Assembly: GCA_903828255.1 (NCBI GenBank)
Contig: CAIKLQ010000454.1
Span: 1 to 45,207, forward strand
DNA from: an uncultured Verrucomicrobiota bacterium
GTDB lineage: Bacteria > Verrucomicrobiota > Verrucomicrobiia > Limisphaerales > JADLHS01
DNA length: 45,207 nt
Direction: 5' to 3'
The translations under genes and the position numbers were made by a program. Positions 20,282 through 30,592 of the stretch are shown here, piece after piece. The stretch's first letter is position 1. The number at the start of each line of letters is the position of its first letter. The notes under the pieces are model-generated. The model worked only from the letters and a program-made list of their open reading frames with translations, had not been told where the DNA came from and did not search any database.

Positions 20282-21355
20282 ATGCTTCGGCGAAGCTCAA
20301 ACCCCATTCCGCCGCACAATGACCGCCACTGGTGGAAGCAAACGAAACCCAAGCCGCCCCGGCACTTCGGGCTTGGTTTATCGGTTGGCGCGATTTGTTT
20401 GATGACGGGGCTGCACCCCGACATCGCCAAGGCGCAGGGCCCGCTCGGCTTGCAACTTTACTCCGATCTTACCGTCACCGGCGCAGTCGGAACTGTCTGC
20501 GCGATCCAGGCCGCGACCAACGCGGCCGATACCAACAGTTGGATGACCGTGGATTTCGTCCAACTCACCGCCGCAAACTATTTGTGGACGGACGTCTCGA
20601 CGCCGGCTACCGGGAGGCGGTTCTACCGGACGGTGGCAACGGCGCCGACTAACCTCGTTTTCATTCCACCGGGCACCTTCCGAATGGGCAGTCCGCAGAC
20701 GGAACTAAACCGTGGCGGCAACGAGGGTCCGCAAATGACGGTGACGCTTAAGAGAGGTTTCTTCATGGGGAAATACTTGGTGACGCAAGGGGAGTATCAG
20801 GTGGTGGTTGGCCACAATCCGAGCGGATTCCTCGGCGACCTGAACCGCCCGGTCGAAAAGGTGAGTTGGAATGATTCGACCAACTATTGTGCTTTGCGCA
20901 CGCAGCAGGAGTTGGCCACCGGAAAGATTCCGCTGGGGAGCAAATACCGTCTGCCGACGGAAGCCGAGTGGGAATATGCCTGCCGGGCGGGAACCGCCGA
21001 CCGGCGCTTTTTTTACGGCGATGACCCGGGTTTCACGAATCTCGCGAACTATGCTTGGTACAGCGACAACAGCGACTTCACGACGCAGCCGGTGGGGCAG
21101 AAGCTGCCTAACCAATGGGGTTTGTATGACATGATCGGAAACGTTTGGGCGTGGGTTCAGGACTGGGATGGAGTCTATCCCGGTGGGTCGTTGACCGATC
21201 CGCAAGGACCTTCGTCGGGTTTCAGCCGCATGATGCGTGGCGGTTGCTGGAACGGGGTCCCGCAGATTTGCCGGTCGGCCATGCGCGAAGGGGCCCCCGC
21301 ATCGCTTGCACTAAGCAATTTTGGTCTGCGGGTGGTTCTCGCTCCGGGTTCATGA
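20282..21355 (+). CDS. Secreted formylglycine-generating-enzyme (SUMF1/FGE-sulfatase) family protein with N-terminal F/YYR module
   Basis: [79 protein letters not shown]; start chosen at MLRRSSNP ahead of a hydrophobic segment. Confidence 0.85.
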   Translation: MLRRSSNPIPPHNDRHWWKQTKPKPPRHFGLGLSVGAICLMTGLHPDIAKAQGPLGLQLYSDLTVTGAVGTVCAIQAATNAADTNSWMTVDFVQLTAANYLWTDVSTPATGRRFYRTVATAPTNLVFIPPGTFRMGSPQTELNRGGNEGPQMTVTLKRGFFMGKYLVTQGEYQVVVGHNPSGFLGDLNRPVEKVSWNDSTNYCALRTQQELATGKIPLGSKYRLPTEAEWEYACRAGTADRRFFYGDDPGFTNLANYAWYSDNSDFTTQPVGQKLPNQWGLYDMIGNVWAWVQDWDGVYPGGSLTDPQGPSSGFSRMMRGGCWNGVPQICRSAMREGAPASLALSNFGLRVVLAPGS

Positions 21356-21572
21356 GCCGTCTCGATCGCGAAAGTAATATGACATGTTGTTTCGGTGGAC
21401 CTCTTCTCGCAAAGGCCTGGCGACGCCCAGCATGGTGGTCGTTCTGTGAAGGGACAGGCTGGAAAGGTAATTCCACCATTGAGTCAGGCCTAGACATTCA
21501 TGTGCGGCTGGATCGGAAACATGCCTTGACGAGCGGCTACTGCGTGTCATTGTTGACTCACTTGGTCAACCA

Positions 21573-24500
21573 GTGCGCGAATTCATTCTGAAAACCATTT
21601 TGCGACGACACACCACCGCGACACACCACCGCGACATTGGGCGGATTGTTGGCGGGCTGTCTTTGATTTTTTCTGTTCTTGTTAATTCCCCGGCGCGAGC
21701 GCAATTGGCCGACAATCAAACCGCCGTTATGGAAACCGAGTTGCAGCCCGTTTCCCAGACCCTGCAAGCCGGCGAGAAAGACGCGGATTCCCAAGTGTGG
21801 CATCGCATTGACACTTTCCGGGATTCCAATGGCAACACGGTGATAAGAACGAATGTCGCCTACGTGGAATTGCAAACCGGAATGTTCTACCGCGAGGATG
21901 GAGAATGGAAAGTTTCCCGCGAAGTGATCGAGAGCTGTCCGGGCGGGGCCATCGCGCGTCAGGGCGGTCACAAAGTCATCTTTGCCGAGGATTTCCGCAG
22001 CGAGACAGTGGTTGATATGGAAACGACCGACGGAAAACGTCTGCAAAGCCGCGTGCTTGGATTGAGCTATGTGGATTCTGCAAGTGGCAAATCGGTTTTG
22101 CTGGCGGAAGCAACAAACTCCATTGGCCAGATCATCAATTCAAACCAGGTGCTGTATGCCGATGCTTTCAGCGGGGCAATAAAAGCCAGCATACGCTTCA
22201 CCTACACGAAAGCGGGGCTGGAGCAGGATGTCATTTTGGTCGAGCGCCCGCCCACGGCTGAAAGTTTCGGGTTGGTTTCCGAAACCACGACTTTGCGGGT
22301 GATGACTGAATTTCTTTCGCCGCCGCAGCCAATAGTCACAATCATCAAGTCTGGGGAGAAAGATGGCGAAGACGAGGATCAACTTTTGGATTTCGGCACG
22401 ATGCAAATGGGACAGGGAAAGGCATTCGCCGTTGGGTTGGAGGAGGCGAACCCGGATGAAGTTCCGATCAAGAAACAGTGGACCGTCATTGCCGGGCGCA
22501 CGATTCTGATTGAGCAGGTGGCTTTGGCCCGGATCGCGGATCAGTTGGAGGCTTTGCCCGCGAAGAAGCGGACGGCGTTTTTTTGGAACAAGCAAAAGAA
22601 GGCGGGGCAACAAACTGCGTCGTTGAAATTGAAGCTTCCCGCGCGCAAGCCGGCGAAGCCCGTGCAGCGGCAGATGCAGTTGGCGAAGCTCAGTGCTCCG
22701 TTGCGCGGGGTGGTTTTGGACTACTCGCTGCTTGCCAGTGCCCCCGATGTTACCCTCAAGGCGGACACGACGTACTACGTGAGCGGGTTGGTGAACCTGA
22801 GCGGGACTACGACGAACGAACGCGGCACTGTGGTGAAGTTCGACAACTCCAGCAGCGCAAAGATTTCCGTGGGGGGAAACGGACTGGTGTGCCAGACGGG
22901 GCCATATCGTCCAGCGGTGTTCACGAGCAAGTTTGACAGCAGCGTGGGGGAAACGGTGGCGACGGGCACGCCGGTCAATACGGGCGCGACCTATCTGGAA
23001 GTGACCGCTGGCACGAACGCCCTCAAGTATCTGCGCTTTCTATACGCGGGAACGGCTTTGGCCCAGAGCTATGTCCCACGCTCCATCTGGCATTCGCAAT
23101 TCCTCCTCTGTACTAACGCCATCAAAGACAATCCCCTGGCGTCCTCCGGTACCCAGGAGTTGCACAACGTGCTGCTGGCCCAATGTGCGGTCGGCGTCAA
23201 TGGCGTGAGTGGTACGGTTTCGGTGCAAGGCGAGCACGTGACCGCCGACCAGATCACCCAGTTTTGGATTGGCCCCGGCACGCCCGCCAACGCCCTCACC
23301 AATAGCGTACTCACGGCGATTGGGAACATGGGAGCGACGACCACCTACAATCACACCGAACCCCCGCTCGCCGGTACCGGCGTTTACCACGCTCCTGTCG
23401 GCGCGGGCAACTATTACCTGGCAGACGGGAGCATTTATCGCAGTGCCGGCACGCCCACGATCAACCCTGCGCTGCTCGTTGATCTCAAACAGAAAACCAC
23501 GTACCCGCCCGTGGTGCGGTCGGCCCATTTCACCAGTGACACAATTCTCAATCCGAGCAGTTCCCTTGTCCTGCGGGACAACAGTTGTTCTCCGGATCGT
23601 GGCTACCACTATGATGCCTTGGATTATTGCTGGACCGGGTTGAATCTCAACAACGCCACGCTCACGCTCGCGGACGGGGTGGCGGTCGGGTTTTACGGGC
23701 AATACGGGACGATTCTGCAAACCGGCTCCAGAATAATCAGCCAAGGCGCGCCGCAAAGGCACATTCAATTGGCACGGCACTCCTCGGTGCAGGAGCAGCC
23801 TTCTTCTGCGTGGGCAACCAGCTTTGCTTCGATGGCGCTGCTGCAGGGGAGTTGTGTCTTGGCTCAGTTCAACTTTACCGACGTTTCATTTCTGGCCGCG
23901 ACCTACTCCAAGCGATACTTCCTTTGGCAGACATCTTCTGCCGGGGCAAACCAGTGGTTCATGAAAGATTGCCAGTTGCGCGCCGCCTATCTGGTCCTCG
24001 CCGACCGCGCCTACGGCAATCCAACCATCGGATTCACCAACAACATTTTCGAGCGCTGCAAGGTTGAACTGTCCCGCTACTATTACGACTTCTCGCTTTC
24101 GCTCGTGAACAATTTATTCGCAGGCGGATCATTTAACGCCGCTGGTGCCAGCACCGGCTATTACTATTACTGGACCCTGGCCAACAACCTGTTTGACCGG
24201 GTGACGCTGACGTGGAGCGTGAATCCGCCAACACACACGCAAAACAACGCCTACTATCAGACGACCGCGTTACCCCCGATTCCCGGCCCATCCTACACAT
24301 TGAGCACGGTTGATTATCAAGCCGGCCCGCTGGGGGGCTATTACTACCCGAACCAATTGCTCACCAGCGGCGACTTGTTCACGCTGATTGACGCTGGCAA
24401 CGGGACCCCTGCGAGTCTCGGCCTGAACACTTATACCGTCCGGGCAGACCAGTTGCCGGACAACACCGACCCGGTGGACGTCGGGTTCCACTATTTTCCA

Positions 24501-26573
24501 TGCTCTATGCCGACTGCCTCTCCCCCCTCCGTGCAAACCTGCCGCAATTCTCCGGTGAGTATCGCTCTCGACGGAACAGACCCGAATGGTTTCTCCGTGT
24601 ATTTCTACGTTGTAGCGGGTCCGTCTCATGGAGTTTTGACCAGTTGCGGCCAGTACCGGACCTACACCCCAACCGCCGGCTATGTGGGTCCCGACAGTTT
24701 TACCTACATCGTGAGTGATGGCTATCTGAGTTCGGCTCCTGCCACGGTTTCCATCACTATTGCGTCAGCGCCGGACATCACGGTACAGCCAGTCAGTGTC
24801 ACCGTATGCGCCGGAGGCACCGCGACGTTCATGGTGACCGTCTCCGGATCCGGGCTAACCTACCGGTGGAGGAAGAATGGAGTGCGTCTTAATGACGATT
24901 CTCATGTTTCAGGTGCCAGCACCTCTCAGCTTACTATCAACTCAGTCGCATTTCCCGATGTCGGGTCATACGACGTCGTTGTGAGTGCTTGTGTGGGTTG
25001 TTGCACTACGATTTCTTCGCCAGCCACGCTGACGCTGGGTAACGCGACCATCATTGGCCAGACCCTTCAGCCGACCGTTACACCAGGCGCGGTCGGAAAA
25101 TTCTCCGTGACCGTGAGCGGCGGCGGCCCGAGTCTGGCCTACCAATGGCGGGAGAGCATCAACGGGGGCGCTTTTCAGAATGTGGCGGGGGCCACCTCCC
25201 GAGTTTACACCAGCCCTCAGGGGTCGCTGGGAACGGTCGCCCTGTATCATGTGGTCGTCACCGGTTCTTGTGGGCCACCGATGACGTCTCACGATGCGCC
25301 TCTGAACGTGCTGCCGTCCATCCCGGAAGGCACAGCGAAGTGGAGCCACAGTATGCAACCACAGGTCAGTCCGGAGATTGAGACCTACGTTGACTCTTCG
25401 CCCGCCATCGCGACTGATGGCACGATCTACGCGCAATCCACACATCGTAACTCCGCCTCTCAATACAACCGAGATGATCGAACAAGACTCCGATCGCTTA
25501 ATCCCGATGGAACGGAGAACTGGTTTTTTGAGATGGGGCCAGCCCAATTTGAAATAACAGCCTCTCCCGCGATTGCACCGGACGGAACCGTTTATGCTTC
25601 CTGCTTCAATCGTCTTTTTGCCGTTAACCCGAACGGTACGCAGAAATGGGTTTGCGACTTCGGCACTGCTGTTTCCGGTGAAGGTGGTGCATTTTCACCG
25701 GCAATCGCAGCCGATGGCACCATTTACATCACTTTGGATGACAGCGATGCAAACGACACAGGAGTTCTGTTTGCAATTGACCCAAACGATGGCCATGTGA
25801 AGTGGATGCTTCCCGTCGGACCTGGCATTGACATCGAATCCTCACCGGCGGTTGCGTCTGATGGGACGGTGTACTTCCTTGATGAGGGTATTCAACAGCT
25901 ACCACAACTACATGCCGCCTCCCCAGACGGTCAACCAAAGTGGAGCATCGCAGTTCCCATTCTGCCACTCCCATCAGCGCCGAGTATAGAGCCAGGGTCG
26001 TCACCAGCGGTGGATATTGACGGGACCGTTTATGTGGGCAACGTCGCGGTGACACCCCCGGCGACCGTTGGCGGTCAGCCCATTTTGAAGTGGCCCACCA
26101 TCGCCTCCCCCTCCCCCATAGCCACAGTTTGGGCGTCATCACCGTCCATTGGTCCTGTGCAGAATCCTGTCGCGCCCAACGGGGTGGTCTATGTGGTGGA
26201 CGGAGAGACCCCCTGCAACCTTTTTGCTCTCGACCGTATTGATGGTCACGAGTTGTGGCATTTCACAGCGCAGAACCCGGGAGGGGAGGCGACGTATTCG
26301 TCGCCCGCAGTTGGAGCTAACGGTACCGTCTATTTCGGTGCCAGCGACTCCAAACTATATGCCGTCGTTCCGCCGGCTACCGGCAACACCGCGCTCTGGA
26401 CACTGACAACGCTTGGGCCGATCCTTTCCTCGCCGGCAATCGACGGAGCAAACAACACGGTGTATGCTGGGTCTCAAGACGGGAATGTGTATGCTGTGGT
26501 GGAACACAATACCTTGGGTCCAACCGCATGGCCTATGTTTCGCAAAAATCTAAAGCACACTGCGAGTTACTAA
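21573..26573 (+). CDS. Large secreted multi-domain protein (beta-helix-like region, cadherin/Ig-like domains, PQQ-type beta-propeller)
   Basis: GTG start; signal peptide region; Ig-like domains (ITVQPVSVTVCAGGTATFMVTVSGSGLTYRWRKNG); repeated SSPAVxxDGTVYxG...LxAxxPxxGxxxW units. Confidence 0.8.
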   Translation: MREFILKTILRRHTTATHHRDIGRIVGGLSLIFSVLVNSPARAQLADNQTAVMETELQPVSQTLQAGEKDADSQVWHRIDTFRDSNGNTVIRTNVAYVELQTGMFYREDGEWKVSREVIESCPGGAIARQGGHKVIFAEDFRSETVVDMETTDGKRLQSRVLGLSYVDSASGKSVLLAEATNSIGQIINSNQVLYADAFSGAIKASIRFTYTKAGLEQDVILVERPPTAESFGLVSETTTLRVMTEFLSPPQPIVTIIKSGEKDGEDEDQLLDFGTMQMGQGKAFAVGLEEANPDEVPIKKQWTVIAGRTILIEQVALARIADQLEALPAKKRTAFFWNKQKKAGQQTASLKLKLPARKPAKPVQRQMQLAKLSAPLRGVVLDYSLLASAPDVTLKADTTYYVSGLVNLSGTTTNERGTVVKFDNSSSAKISVGGNGLVCQTGPYRPAVFTSKFDSSVGETVATGTPVNTGATYLEVTAGTNALKYLRFLYAGTALAQSYVPRSIWHSQFLLCTNAIKDNPLASSGTQELHNVLLAQCAVGVNGVSGTVSVQGEHVTADQITQFWIGPGTPANALTNSVLTAIGNMGATTTYNHTEPPLAGTGVYHAPVGAGNYYLADGSIYRSAGTPTINPALLVDLKQKTTYPPVVRSAHFTSDTILNPSSSLVLRDNSCSPDRGYHYDALDYCWTGLNLNNATLTLADGVAVGFYGQYGTILQTGSRIISQGAPQRHIQLARHSSVQEQPSSAWATSFASMALLQGSCVLAQFNFTDVSFLAATYSKRYFLWQTSSAGANQWFMKDCQLRAAYLVLADRAYGNPTIGFTNNIFERCKVELSRYYYDFSLSLVNNLFAGGSFNAAGASTGYYYYWTLANNLFDRVTLTWSVNPPTHTQNNAYYQTTALPPIPGPSYTLSTVDYQAGPLGGYYYPNQLLTSGDLFTLIDAGNGTPASLGLNTYTVRADQLPDNTDPVDVGFHYFPCSMPTASPPSVQTCRNSPVSIALDGTDPNGFSVYFYVVAGPSHGVLTSCGQYRTYTPTAGYVGPDSFTYIVSDGYLSSAPATVSITIASAPDITVQPVSVTVCAGGTATFMVTVSGSGLTYRWRKNGVRLNDDSHVSGASTSQLTINSVAFPDVGSYDVVVSACVGCCTTISSPATLTLGNATIIGQTLQPTVTPGAVGKFSVTVSGGGPSLAYQWRESINGGAFQNVAGATSRVYTSPQGSLGTVALYHVVVTGSCGPPMTSHDAPLNVLPSIPEGTAKWSHSMQPQVSPEIETYVDSSPAIATDGTIYAQSTHRNSASQYNRDDRTRLRSLNPDGTENWFFEMGPAQFEITASPAIAPDGTVYASCFNRLFAVNPNGTQKWVCDFGTAVSGEGGAFSPAIAADGTIYITLDDSDANDTGVLFAIDPNDGHVKWMLPVGPGIDIESSPAVASDGTVYFLDEGIQQLPQLHAASPDGQPKWSIAVPILPLPSAPSIEPGSSPAVDIDGTVYVGNVAVTPPATVGGQPILKWPTIASPSPIATVWASSPSIGPVQNPVAPNGVVYVVDGETPCNLFALDRIDGHELWHFTAQNPGGEATYSSPAVGANGTVYFGASDSKLYAVVPPATGNTALWTLTTLGPILSSPAIDGANNTVYAGSQDGNVYAVVEHNTLGPTAWPMFRKNLKHTASY

Positions 26574-26579
26574 CTTTCC

Positions 26580-27746
26580 ATGAAAAGCAGATTACCAATC
26601 CTGACGATTATTGTCTGTTGTTCGTTGCTAATTGTGGCCAACTCAGTGGTAGGCCAACACTGGACGGCGACTACCAACACATTTCGTGAAAATATGCACG
26701 TCGCCTCTTCTGCCGATGGACTCAAGCTAGTGGCGGGAGGCAGCGGCATACCCATCCACACTTCAACGAATGGAGGCGTCTCGTGGGCTTCAAATTATGC
26801 GACCACTTCGGGTTCACTATGGATGTCCTTCGCGTCCTCGGCGGACGGCAACAAATTGGTGGCAGCGGACTACCTCGGACGGATTTATACATCTACCAAT
26901 GCGGGGGCAGTATGGATTTCGAATAATCTACCCAATTTGACTTGGAGATCCGTCGCGTCTTCGGCTGATGGAAACAAATTGGCGGCGGTGGACGACCTCT
27001 ATGGCTCTGGGAGGATTTACACTTCCACCAACGCAGGCGGAACGTGGATTTCAAACAATGTGCCCAATAAGCAATGGCGGGCCGTCGCGTCTTCGGCGGA
27101 TGGCAACAAATTGGTGGCAGCGGAGAATTTCATTTACACTTCCACCAACGCAGGGGGCGCTTGGATATCAAACAGTGCGCCCCAAGCCGATTGGGTTTCC
27201 GTGGCGTCATCGGCAGATGGGAACAGATTGGTTGCGGCAAGCAACAATGGGGGATGGATTTACACTTCGACGAATGCTGGAGTTTCGTGGATTTCAAACA
27301 ATGTGCCCGCGTTCCTTTGGGTATCTGTCGCGTCCTCAGCGGACGGAAGCAAGTTCGTGGCAGCAGACAACGGGCCTGGACTGATCAGCACCTCAACCAA
27401 TGGAGGTGCAACCTGGGTCATAACTGACGCACCCTTCTTAAACTGGTTTTCTGTTGCGTCCTCGGCGGACGGGAACAGATTGGCAGCGGGTGGCATGCGC
27501 GCGGTTTATGTCCTCAAGACCACACCCACGCCGTCGGTGAGCATCACTTCTTCGACAAGCAATGTGGTCGTTTCCTGGCTCATCCCCTCGCTGCCTTTCA
27601 CCTTGCAACTAAACTCCGATTTGATGACGACGAATTGGACCGACGTCACCAACCCGCCCGTGCTCAACCTCAGGAATCTGTACAACGAGGTCACGCTGCC
27701 GTTGTCTTCCAGCAACACCTTCTATCGGCTAAAAAGCAGTCCTTGA
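26580..27746 (+). CDS. Secreted Asp-box/BNR-like beta-propeller with seven near-identical repeats and C-terminal F/YYR module
   Basis: Signal peptide; repeated WxSVASSADGNKLVAA...GxIYTSTNAGxxWISNN; C-terminus LPFTLQLNSDLMTTNWTDV...NTFYRLKSSP. Confidence 0.85.
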   Translation: MKSRLPILTIIVCCSLLIVANSVVGQHWTATTNTFRENMHVASSADGLKLVAGGSGIPIHTSTNGGVSWASNYATTSGSLWMSFASSADGNKLVAADYLGRIYTSTNAGAVWISNNLPNLTWRSVASSADGNKLAAVDDLYGSGRIYTSTNAGGTWISNNVPNKQWRAVASSADGNKLVAAENFIYTSTNAGGAWISNSAPQADWVSVASSADGNRLVAASNNGGWIYTSTNAGVSWISNNVPAFLWVSVASSADGSKFVAADNGPGLISTSTNGGATWVITDAPFLNWFSVASSADGNRLAAGGMRAVYVLKTTPTPSVSITSSTSNVVVSWLIPSLPFTLQLNSDLMTTNWTDVTNPPVLNLRNLYNEVTLPLSSSNTFYRLKSSP

Positions 27747-27751
27747 AGGTC

Positions 27752-27807
27752 GCCGCGACGTCGCGCCCTCCGTTAAGTTGAACATTGAAGTTCAACATTG
27801 TCGCGGC
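27752..27807. repeat. Hairpin at the 5' end of the SGNH-TPR gene
   Basis: GTTGAAC (27777-27783)/GTTCAAC (27790-27796), outer GCCGCGAC (27752-27759)/GTCGCGGC (27800-27807). Confidence 0.6.
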
Positions 27808-30156
27808 AATCGTGATCAAGTTACAGTCGCAACCTTGAAACGCCGGACCCATAACCCGAAACCCAAGCGCCAGGGGGAAGCCAAGCTCCGGGAAACCGCT
27901 CGGCCTTCGCTGAAACAAATCACTCCGGGCAAGAAGTGGCTTTTCCGTGTGGCCGCAGTGGTGCTTTTGCTGGTGGTGCCGCTTGTGGCGCTGGCGATTT
28001 TGGAAGCGGCCTTGCGAGTCGGTGGTTATGGCTACGCCACCGGGTTCTTCAAGCCGATGCGGATCGGCGGCCAGGAAATGCTCGTGGAAAACGACAGTTT
28101 TGGTTTCCGTTTTTTCCCGAGCGCGATTGCGCGGATGCCCGCGGCGCTGCGGATGCCCGCAAGAAAGCCGGCCGGCACTTATCGCATTTTTATCCTCGGT
28201 GAGTCGGCCGCCATGGGCGATCCGGAGCCGGCTTTCGGTGCGGGTCGTTATCTGGAGGTCTTGCTGCGCGAACGATTTCCAAAAGCAAAATTCGAAGTGG
28301 TCAATGTCGCGATGACGGCCATCAACTCGCACGCGATTGTGCCCATCGCCCGCGATTGTGCCCGGCGCGAAGGCGATTTGTGGATCGTGTACCTGGGCAA
28401 CAACGAGATGATCGGGCCCTTTGGCGTGGCGACGGCTGCCGGGCCGCAATCGCCGCCGCCCTGGCAGTTTGTGCGCTTGAACCTCGCCCTTCAGCGGACC
28501 CGAGTGGGGCAACTGCTGATGGCTGCCGCCCGGAAACTCAGCGGCAAGAGTTCGCGTCCGGAGTCGTGGAAAGGGATGCAGATGTTCGGCGGCAATCTGG
28601 TTGGCCCCGACGACATTCGCCGCCGCGCGGTCTATCGCAATTTCGAGCGAAACCTGCGGGACATTCTCCACGCCGGGCTTGATTCCGGAGCGCACGTTTT
28701 GCTGAGCACCGTCGCGGTGAACCTGAAGGACTGCCCGCCGTTCGGGTCGCAAATCAGCAGCGCGCTTTCGGTCGGCGACCGTGCGCGAGTGGAGCAGTTG
28801 CTGGCGGAAGGCAATGCGCTGGCCGCGCAAACCAATTGCGGAGAAGCCTTGCAACGCTACGAGCAGGCGGCCCGGTTCAACCCACGATCAGCCGATCTGG
28901 AATTTCGCTGGGGGAACTGCCTGCTGCAATTGACCAACCAGGCCGCCGCCGGACCGCATTTCCAGCGGGCTTGCGACTTGGACTGCTTGACGTTCCGGGC
29001 TGACACGCGCATCAACGCGCTCATCGGTGCCGCCGCCCGTGAGTTAGCTTCTCCCCAACTCACCTTGTTTGATGCCAGGGCCGCGCTGGGAACGGACATC
29101 GCCGGCGATATTATTCCAGGCCAGGAATATTTTTATGAACACGTGCATTTCAATTTCGATGGCAACTATCGCCTGGCCCGGAGGTGGGCGGAAGCGGTCG
29201 GCCGCCTTCTGCCGAGCGGCATAACGAATGTCGCCAGTCCGGACTGGGCGGGTCAGGAGGTTTGTGAGCGAGGGCTTGGGCTGACGGACTGGGATCGCGG
29301 CAACGTGCTCAAGGAAGTTCGCGGCCGATTCCAACAGCCACCGTTGAGCAGCCAGGCAAACAACCCGCAGCGGCTGCGGACGCTGACGGCGTGGCAGGCT
29401 GAGTTGCAGCGGCGCAGGGAAACCACCAATGCCACCGCGACGGCCCGCGAGGTTTATCTCACCACGTTGAAAAGTTCGCCGGACGATTACTATCTCCACG
29501 AAAACTTTGGGAATTTCCTTTGGGACACGGGCGAAATCACCCCGGCCGTTGAGCAATGGCAAAAGGTGCGCGACCTCATTCCGCAGGACCACGCGGCCTA
29601 CTTCGAGTTGGGGCGTTTGGCCGGGGTGCAGGGCAACTTTGCCGAGGCGAAAGCCTTGCTCGGCCAGGCACTGGCCATGCGGCCCAGTTTCGCGCCGGGC
29701 TGGTTCGAGTTGGGCAAAGTCCACGCCGCCGAGGCAAAATACGAACTGGCGGTTCAGGCGTATGACCGGGCTTTGGTTTATCAGCCGCAGGATTCAAAGG
29801 GTTGGTTTCACAGTGGCGTGGCGTTGGCGTTGCTGGGCCGGCGGGCCGACGCCATCATCCGCTACCAGCAGGCGCTCCGGTTCGATCCCGACGATTGGAA
29901 ATCTCATTTCGAACTGGGCAGTCTCTTGGGTCAGGAAGGAAAAATGGCTGAGGCGAAGGCGGAATCGGAGGCCGCCATCCGCCTGAATCCCAGCTTCCCG
30001 GCGGCTCACTTGAACTTGGGGATGGCGTTGGTACAACTGGGCCAGTTTGACGAAGCGGAGCAGCAGTTCGCCGAAACGCTGCGCCTGGACCCGACCAACT
30101 CCCGCGCGCCCGATTACCTGGCTCAGACCAAAGCTTTGAAAAGGAACAAACCGTGA
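27778..30156 (+). CDS. SGNH/GDSL-like hydrolase domain + TPR repeat protein, membrane anchored
   Basis: TM segment VAAVVLLLVVPLVALAILEAAL; FILGESAAMG, VYLGNNEM, EHVHFNFDGNYRLA; C-terminal TPRs. True start may be TTG 27835. Confidence 0.75.
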   Translation: MNIEVQHCRGNRDQVTVATLKRRTHNPKPKRQGEAKLRETARPSLKQITPGKKWLFRVAAVVLLLVVPLVALAILEAALRVGGYGYATGFFKPMRIGGQEMLVENDSFGFRFFPSAIARMPAALRMPARKPAGTYRIFILGESAAMGDPEPAFGAGRYLEVLLRERFPKAKFEVVNVAMTAINSHAIVPIARDCARREGDLWIVYLGNNEMIGPFGVATAAGPQSPPPWQFVRLNLALQRTRVGQLLMAAARKLSGKSSRPESWKGMQMFGGNLVGPDDIRRRAVYRNFERNLRDILHAGLDSGAHVLLSTVAVNLKDCPPFGSQISSALSVGDRARVEQLLAEGNALAAQTNCGEALQRYEQAARFNPRSADLEFRWGNCLLQLTNQAAAGPHFQRACDLDCLTFRADTRINALIGAAARELASPQLTLFDARAALGTDIAGDIIPGQEYFYEHVHFNFDGNYRLARRWAEAVGRLLPSGITNVASPDWAGQEVCERGLGLTDWDRGNVLKEVRGRFQQPPLSSQANNPQRLRTLTAWQAELQRRRETTNATATAREVYLTTLKSSPDDYYLHENFGNFLWDTGEITPAVEQWQKVRDLIPQDHAAYFELGRLAGVQGNFAEAKALLGQALAMRPSFAPGWFELGKVHAAEAKYELAVQAYDRALVYQPQDSKGWFHSGVALALLGRRADAIIRYQQALRFDPDDWKSHFELGSLLGQEGKMAEAKAESEAAIRLNPSFPAAHLNLGMALVQLGQFDEAEQQFAETLRLDPTNSRAPDYLAQTKALKRNKP

Positions 30157-30438
30157 GCGCGCTAAAACAACTGGCCGTTTGAGTTGCTTTAACCCGATTT
30201 CCGCAACGGAAGTCGGTTCCCTTCTGGCCGATGCACCGCCTCACTGGCGGCGGCGGAGTGCGCCCGGCCTCGGGCGCAGCAAGCCACCCACGCTTGCCGG
30301 TTTGGCGATGCCGCGGGCGCACCTCCGTCCCACGTTGCGGTGGCCGCGGACGGCCACATTCTGGGCCGCACTCGCTATTGCTCACAACCGCGCAACAACC
30401 TGCGGCCCCAAAAAAGTTCTCCATTTTTCAAAAACCTA

Positions 30439-30475
30439 TTGACACTTTAACCAGTATGTAACATAAATCATTACA
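30439..30475 (+). promoter_or_regulatory. Candidate promoter with palindromic operator TGTAAC-N7-ATTACA
   Basis: TTGACA (30439-30444)-17 nt-CATAAA (30462-30467); operator TGTAAC (30457-30462)-ataaatc-ATTACA (30470-30475) overlaps the -10. Confidence 0.6.
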
Positions 30476-30592
30476 CGGCCCTTGAAACAAAACATAAAAA
30501 CAGCAAGACAGCACCCGGATTGAGTGCCGTTTCCCAGTAACCATCCAGAACAAATCAAACACGAAACCAGAAACAGAAAAACAAAAGAAACT

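Noticed and set aside
27691-28854. 387-aa minus-strand ORF
   Set aside because: Antisense to the SGNH-TPR gene, low-information Arg/His/Gln-rich sequence.
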